In this document: positions 6,744-10,399 of the stretch, one piece after another
Numbering within the stretch: position 1 is the stretch's first letter
Layout of the letters: every line of letters begins with the position of its first letter
Origin: an uncultured Oscillospiraceae bacterium
GTDB taxonomy: Bacteria; Bacillota; Clostridia; Oscillospirales; Oscillospiraceae
Assembly: GCA_934646005.1 (NCBI GenBank)
Contig: CAKUED010000030.1
Location: forward strand, 1 to 10,399
Length of the DNA stretch: 10,399 nt
Direction of reading: 5' to 3'
Notes under the pieces: generated by a model
Database searches by the model: none
Seen by the model: only the letters and a program-made list of their open reading frames with translations
Told to the model about the DNA's origin: nothing
Translations under genes and position numbers: made by a program

Positions 6744-6799
6744 GGCAAACTACGTTACGTCATACCAACGATAACTCTCACGATTTGGAGGTACTTCTC

Positions 6800-7951
6800 A
6801 TGATCGCCATTGTCACGGACGCGCATTATCGGATGTCGGTCGCGCTGATCCGCGATCTGGCGGACGCGGGCGTGCAGGTCATCGCCTGCGAGCAGCCGGG
6901 ATTCTATAAACCCGTCGGCTTTGCCAGCCGCGCGGCGTGGCAGTGCTATGAGCTGCCGGAGGGCGACGTGGCAGACGGGCTGCTGGCGCTGTGCCGCGAT
7001 GTGGCTTCGCGCTGCGGTGAAAAGCCCGCGCTGCTGCCGGTGGGCGCAAAGACGCTCGCCGCCGTGGCCGGTGCGCGCGAGGCGTTTGACGCTGTGTGCG
7101 GTCTGTGCATCCCCGACCCTGGTCAGCTCGCACTGCTCAACGACAAGGCGGCGCTCTCGCAGCTCGCGCAGCGGCTTGGCATCGCCGTGCCGCGGAGCTT
7201 TTCGCCGGAGCTTGGCGAGAGCGTGGCGCATTTTGCCGCGCGTGCGCCGCTGCCGTGCGTGGTCAAGCCCCTGTGCGGGGAAGCCTTTGGGCTGTCCGCC
7301 GCGCAGCGCTATGTCATCGCGCGCACGCCGCAGGCTTTGGAGGAGGCGTACACCCGCTTTTTCGCGCTGACCAACTCCGCCCCCGTCGTGCAGGAATATC
7401 TGCCCGGCGCGGCGCTGGGTTGCTCGATTTTGGCGCAGGACGGGCGCGTGGTCGCGTCCATCGCGCACCGCCGCGTGCGGGAATACCCGGTCACGGGCGG
7501 CCCGTCGAGCTGCTGCCGCGTCGCAGACGAAACGCCGCTGCTGCGCGCGGTCTGCGCGCTCGTGCGCGAGACGGGCTTCAGCGGCGTGGCGATGTTTGAG
7601 TTCAAATGCGGGCAGGACGGCGCGCCGCGCCTGCTCGAATGCAATCCCCGCGTCTGGGGGACGTATCCCCTCACGCGCGCCGCCGGGACGAATTTTTCGT
7701 ATCTCTGGTGCTGCGCGGCGCTGGGCGAGCCGCTGCCGGACTATATCCGCCCGCGGCCGGTCAAAATGACGTATCAGCCCGCCGACCTCGCGGCGATGCT
7801 CGGCTATCTCCTGCGCGGCAAGATCGCCCGCGCGCTCGGCGTGCTGGGGAGTCTGCTTGACCCGCGCGTGAAAAACGGGCTGTTTGAGTGGCGCGACGCC
7901 GCGCCGGGGCTGCGCTATTTCGCAGGGCTGTTTCGGAGGGCGCGCCGATGA
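6800..7951 (+). CDS. ATP-grasp domain ligase (COG3919-like)
   Basis: A 383-residue cytoplasmic ATP-grasp enzyme. Such enzymes activate a carboxylate as an acyl-phosphate and join it to a nucleophile. An N-terminal Rossmann-like segment (IAIVTDAHYRMSVALIRDL) precedes the ATP-grasp fold, entered at LLNDKAALSQLAQRLGI. The nucleotide-binding lysine is Lys156 in CVVKPLCGEAFG. The lid/adenine region follows at VVQEYLPGAALG. Mg-binding residues are Glu267 (MFEFK) and Glu280/Asn282 in LECNPRVWG, the form typical of predicted ATP-dependent carboligases of COG3919. The C-terminus (LLDPRVKNGLFEWRD) also fits that family. The ATG at 6800 follows TTGGAGG (6785-6791), while upstream in-frame codons run through the hairpin array and are unlikely to be translated. 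The substrate is not predictable. It overlaps the PHP gene by ATGA, so the two are translationally coupled. Confidence 0.9.
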   Translation: MIAIVTDAHYRMSVALIRDLADAGVQVIACEQPGFYKPVGFASRAAWQCYELPEGDVADGLLALCRDVASRCGEKPALLPVGAKTLAAVAGAREAFDAVCGLCIPDPGQLALLNDKAALSQLAQRLGIAVPRSFSPELGESVAHFAARAPLPCVVKPLCGEAFGLSAAQRYVIARTPQALEEAYTRFFALTNSAPVVQEYLPGAALGCSILAQDGRVVASIAHRRVREYPVTGGPSSCCRVADETPLLRAVCALVRETGFSGVAMFEFKCGQDGAPRLLECNPRVWGTYPLTRAAGTNFSYLWCCAALGEPLPDYIRPRPVKMTYQPADLAAMLGYLLRGKIARALGVLGSLLDPRVKNGLFEWRDAAPGLRYFAGLFRRARR

Positions 7952-8676
7952 TCGTAAGAGCCGACCTCCATGTGCACAGCGCCGCGTCGTGGGACGGGCG
8001 CAGCGACCTCGCCGCGCTGGCGCAAGCGGCGCACGCGTGCGGGCTGGACGCCATCGCCGTGTGCGACCATGACCTGTGCACCGATATAGCGGGCGAGTTC
8101 CCCGTCCTGCTCATCCCCGGCGTGGAGATCACGAGCACGGCTGGGCACATTCTGGGATTGTTTCTCGAAAAACCGCTTGACCGCGCGCTGTGGAAGGATG
8201 GCGCGCCCACGCCGCAGGCGGCGATCGACGCCATCCGCGCGTGCGGCGGGCTTGCCGTCCCGGCGCACCCGTTCAGCCCGCAAAAGCTGGACGAAACGGC
8301 GCTCGAGGCGCTCTGCCCGGACGGGATAGAAGTTCAAAATGCGCGCGTCGCGCTGAAAAACGCGGCGCGAAACAGGCAGGCGCAGGAGTTTGCCGCACAG
8401 CATCATCTCGCCGTCACAGGCGGCAGCGACGCGCACAGCGCGGCGGAGGTCGGCGGCTGCTATACGGAGCTGGACTGCGCGGAATGCTCGCTTCCGGCGC
8501 TGCGGGATGCCTTCGCCGCCGGGCGCACGCGGGCGGTCTTTGACCACGCCTGCACCTGGACGCAAAAGGGTCTTTCACAGTGGCGCGGCGCGCGCCGCGC
8601 GCCGATCCTGCGGCGCTGCAAGGCGCTGGCGTATCTATGCGTCTGTGTGCTCCGCGATATGTTCAACAGGAGGTAA
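7948..8676 (+). CDS. PHP-domain metal-dependent phosphoesterase (COG0613-like)
   Basis: A 242-residue PHP-domain protein with the full set of metal ligands: His8/His10 (DLHVHSAASWDG), Asp40/His41 (CDHD), Glu60 (PGVEIT), His107 (AHPF), and Asp161/His163 (GSDAHS). These bind a multinuclear metal centre for phosphoester hydrolysis. The size and the AHPFSPQKL and HILGLF segments fit the stand-alone COG0613 group, which includes nucleotide phosphatases and the 5'-3' exoribonuclease RNase AM; the exact substrate cannot be read from sequence. The C-terminal 40 residues are basic, then hydrophobic (ALAYLCVCVLRDMF), possibly membrane-associating. The ATG at 7948 has CGGAGGG (7934-7940) 7 nt upstream and sits in an ATGA overlap with the ATP-grasp stop. 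The next gene starts 4 nt after its stop. Confidence 0.92.
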   Translation: MIVRADLHVHSAASWDGRSDLAALAQAAHACGLDAIAVCDHDLCTDIAGEFPVLLIPGVEITSTAGHILGLFLEKPLDRALWKDGAPTPQAAIDAIRACGGLAVPAHPFSPQKLDETALEALCPDGIEVQNARVALKNAARNRQAQEFAAQHHLAVTGGSDAHSAAEVGGCYTELDCAECSLPALRDAFAAGRTRAVFDHACTWTQKGLSQWRGARRAPILRRCKALAYLCVCVLRDMFNRR

Positions 8677-8680
8677 CGCC

Positions 8681-10015
8681 ATGTCTGTCATCACCCGCGC
8701 CATTGGCATCGCCAAGCGCGTGAAGCATCACTTTCAGGACGAAATCCGGCGGCGCACGCCGGTGTATCTCTCCCCCGTGCGGCGCATCGAGCGCGTCGCG
8801 CTGCCGGAGCGCGTGTGCGCCATGACGTTTGACGACGGCCCGTGCCGCCTGCCCGCCAATCCGTCGAAAGACGGCAAGCCGCTCACGCTGCACCTTGCCG
8901 AAACGCTCGAGCGCTTCGGCGCGGTGGGCACGTTCGACATCGTGGGCGACACGTCCGGCAACTACCCCGACCGCCCCGGCAAGGAGGGCTCTGCCGACTG
9001 GGGCGGCATGGCGTACGACCACTACCCTGACTTTGGCAAGGACGCGGACGGCGGGGCGGCGCACTGCCCGGAGCTGGTGGAGCGTCTGCTTACCGGCGGG
9101 CACGAGATCACGAGCCATACCTGGGCGCACGTCCTGTTTGGACCGAAGCCGCTCGTCTACGGCAGCCGCAAGCCGCTGTCCGGGCTGGACGCGGTGGTCG
9201 CGGACCTCAAAACGATGGACGACCATCTGCGAAGAAATTACGACTACACCATCCGTCTCTCCCGCCCGCCGCACTATGTGGACAGGACGAAGGACGGCTT
9301 TTCCGCCTACGACGCCTATGCGCTCCTGAATTATCAGTACCTCGCGGCGAGCTTTGACGGCGCGGGCTGGCTGCCGCTGGCGAGCTACGAGGCGGAGGTC
9401 GAGGCGACGTACAAGCCCATGGAGCGCCTGCTGGACGCTGACGCCGACGCGCTGTGCGGGCAGATCATTTTTCAGAAGGACGGCTACAACATGGCGCGCC
9501 GTTCGCCGGTGGCGGACGGGCTGGAAAAGCAGCTCGAAGTGCTCGCGCGGCACGGCTACCGCGTGGTGAGCGTATCGCAGCTTCTGGCGCTGTGCCCGTT
9601 TTCCGACCTCGCGCCGCAGAGCGCGGACTTTGCCGCCGCCAAGGCGCTTTTGGACGCGGGCTTCTGCGTCTGCTTCCGCGACAATACCGTCCGCCCGGAC
9701 GCCCCGCTCACGCGCGGCGCGCTGGCGATGCTCGCCTACGGCTGCAAAACGGCAGCGGAACGCGTTGCGCTCGTGCGCAAACAAGCGCCCGTCTGCCGCG
9801 ACGTCCCCTGCCGCCATCCGTATGCCGCGGCGGTCGCGGCGGCGATGCGATCCGGCGCGCTGGCGGCGCAGGACGGTCGCTTCCGCCCGGACGATGCGGT
9901 CAGTGCGGACGAGTTTGCGGCATTCTGCCGCGTCGTGCTCGGCAACGCGCCGCAGGAGTCTATCGCGCCCCGGACGCACGGCGAGGCGCTGCGGCAGCTA
10001 GCGGCGCTGCTGTGA
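8681..10015 (+). CDS. Polysaccharide deacetylase (NodB-like) with C-terminal SLH-like motifs and no evident signal peptide
   Basis: A 444-residue protein. The NodB/CE4 motifs are all present: TFDDGP at residues 49-54 (Asp52 as metal ligand, Asp51 as base), HTWAH with His146 and His150 as metal ligands, and RLSRPP at 192-197. CE4 enzymes remove N- or O-acetyl groups from glycans such as peptidoglycan or chitin-like polymers. The span between motifs 1 and 2 is long, with an inserted loop at about 57-125. After the catalytic domain (ending near VSVSQLLAL) come two degenerate S-layer-homology-like segments: FRDNTVRPDAPLTRGALAML (about 332-351) and DGRFRPDDAVSADEFAAF (about 398-415). SLH domains bind cell-wall polymers outside the cell, yet the N-terminus (MSVITRAIGIAKRVKHHF) is basic and lacks a signal-peptide core. 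The start is firm: AGGAGG at 8668-8673 with 7-nt spacing. It is probably the last gene of the three-gene operon. Confidence 0.9.
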   Translation: MSVITRAIGIAKRVKHHFQDEIRRRTPVYLSPVRRIERVALPERVCAMTFDDGPCRLPANPSKDGKPLTLHLAETLERFGAVGTFDIVGDTSGNYPDRPGKEGSADWGGMAYDHYPDFGKDADGGAAHCPELVERLLTGGHEITSHTWAHVLFGPKPLVYGSRKPLSGLDAVVADLKTMDDHLRRNYDYTIRLSRPPHYVDRTKDGFSAYDAYALLNYQYLAASFDGAGWLPLASYEAEVEATYKPMERLLDADADALCGQIIFQKDGYNMARRSPVADGLEKQLEVLARHGYRVVSVSQLLALCPFSDLAPQSADFAAAKALLDAGFCVCFRDNTVRPDAPLTRGALAMLAYGCKTAAERVALVRKQAPVCRDVPCRHPYAAAVAAAMRSGALAAQDGRFRPDDAVSADEFAAFCRVVLGNAPQESIAPRTHGEALRQLAALL

Positions 10016-10082
10016 CGGGGCTGTTTATAATTATGTCAACCGCGTTTTCCTGCCGTTTTTGCACAAAAAATTCCGAAAAACC

Positions 10083-10111
10083 TTGACAGCGCCTGCTCTG
10101 CGTGATATGAT
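10083..10111 (+). promoter_or_regulatory. Consensus promoter of the tRNA operon
   Basis: A perfect -35 box TTGACA (10083-10088) and -10 box TATGAT (10106-10111, 5/6) are separated by exactly 17 nt. An A-rich stretch at about 10066-10082 just upstream could act as an UP element. Transcription would start near 10118, about 27 nt before the first tRNA. This is the strongest promoter visible in the window and fits stable-RNA expression by housekeeping sigma-A. Confidence 0.88.
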
Positions 10112-10144
10112 AGGCGGGCTGTCAGGAGGCTAGCGGTTGCATTC

Positions 10145-10219
10145 GCGGGTGTAGCACAACGGCCAGGGCACCAGCCTTCCAAGCTGGGGACGCGGGTTCG
10201 ATTCCCGTCACCCGCTCCA
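10145..10219 (+). tRNA. tRNA-Gly (UCC)
   Basis: A full cloverleaf of 75 nt with encoded CCA. The acceptor GCGGGTG (10145-10151) pairs with CACCCGC (10209-10215), followed by T and CCA. The anticodon arm is CCAGC-CTTCCAA-GCTGG (10171-10187), with anticodon TCC at 10178-10180, reading GGA and GGG glycine codons. The T arm, with loop TTCGATT, is intact apart from one G-T closing pair. The D stem (GCAC 10154-10157 versus GGGC 10166-10169) has an internal A-G mismatch at the 12-23 pair. It is the first gene of the tRNA operon. Confidence 0.97.
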
Positions 10220-10227
10220 TTGTCTAT

Positions 10228-10304
10228 GCGCCAGTAGCTCAGCAGGATAGAGCAACTGCCTTCTAAGCAGTAGGTCGGGGGTTCGAATCCCTCCTGGCGT
10301 GCCA
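10228..10304 (+). tRNA. tRNA-Arg (UCU)
   Basis: A complete cloverleaf of 77 nt with encoded CCA, 8 nt after tRNA-Gly. The acceptor GCGCCAG (10228-10234) pairs with CTGGCGT (10294-10300), with a terminal G-T pair, then G and CCA. The D stem GCTC/GAGC is perfect. The anticodon arm is ACTGC-CTTCTAA-GCAGT (10255-10271), with TCT at 10262-10264, reading AGA and AGG arginine codons. The T stem is GGGGG with CCCTC around TTCGAAT. It would be a substrate of the ArgRS encoded at the other end of the window. Confidence 0.98.
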
Positions 10305-10332
10305 CTGCCCTGTCAGCAGGCGAAATGAATAT

Positions 10333-10399
10333 GGTGGGTGTAGCGTAGTTGGTTAACGCGTCAGATTGTGGCTCTGAAGACCGAGGGTTCGAGTCCCTT
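10333..10399 (+). tRNA. tRNA-His (GUG), 3' end cut by the window edge
   Basis: The acceptor 5' strand is GTGGGTG (10334-10340), preceded by the G (10333) expected at position -1 of tRNA-His. The D stem GCGT/ACGC (10343-10346 with 10356-10359) is perfect. The anticodon arm TCAGA-TTGTGGC-TCTGA (10361-10377) gives anticodon GTG at 10368-10370. The T stem GAGGG/CCCTT closes exactly at the last base of the window. The 3' acceptor strand, discriminator and CCA lie outside. It follows tRNA-Arg by 28 nt and is probably co-transcribed, with further tRNAs likely beyond the edge. Confidence 0.95.

Noticed and set aside
8663..9979. Minus-strand frame of 438 codons opposite the deacetylase
   Set aside because: It is an Arg/Val/Ala-rich shadow of a gene with all NodB motifs on the other strand.
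10036..10305. Minus-strand open frame of 89 codons across the tRNA genes
   Set aside because: It is the antisense of tRNA-Gly and tRNA-Arg. Its peptide (GNRTRVPSLEGW, QEGFEPPTYCLEG) is the familiar false protein produced by translating tRNA complements.

Overview
The window looks like part of a chromosome of a GC-rich, spore-forming gut Clostridia bacterium, most plausibly Oscillospiraceae/Ruminococcaceae. The reasons are strongly GC-biased codon use, AGGAGG-type ribosome binding sites, a SpoIVFB-type protease next to a 'B12-binding' radical SAM / DUF2344 gene pair, tRNAs with encoded CCA, and long intergenic blocks of GC-rich palindromic repeats. The assignment is inferred from gene content and style; no 16S or other marker was compared.

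Layout. (1) 1-568 is non-coding and holds about four copies of a composite palindromic repeat, two pointing left and then two pointing right, plus one nested hairpin. (2) argS (arginyl-tRNA synthetase) lies at 569-2326 on the minus strand, with a hairpin terminator just past its stop and a TATAAT -10 box upstream. (3) Divergent from it is a plus-strand cluster. It starts with a small one-pass membrane protein and an overlapping SpoIVFB-like site-2 protease. A radical SAM protein and an overlapping DUF2344 radical-SAM-associated protein follow, then a COG2426 'small multidrug export' membrane protein. (4) 6302-6799 is non-coding and holds six hairpin elements arranged as three forward and three reverse copies of three stem types. 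(5) A compact three-gene unit follows at 6800-10015: ATP-grasp ligase, PHP-domain phosphoesterase and polysaccharide deacetylase, joined by an ATGA overlap and a 4-nt gap. (6) A consensus sigma-A-type promoter (TTGACA, 17 nt, TATGAT) drives a tRNA cluster: Gly(UCC), Arg(UCU) and His(GUG), the last cut off by the window edge.

How the parts fit. The first plus-strand cluster has sporulation protease signalling at its 5' end and a conserved radical SAM pair of unknown function after it. The second cluster brings together an ATP-dependent ligase, a metal-dependent phosphoesterase and a carbohydrate deacetylase. The deacetylase carries C-terminal S-layer-homology-like motifs but has no visible signal peptide. 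This suggests an envelope-glycan or precursor-modification function that I cannot name. The most unusual content is this three-gene unit and the two structured repeat blocks. I see no CRISPR array, insertion sequence, phage gene or known riboswitch.
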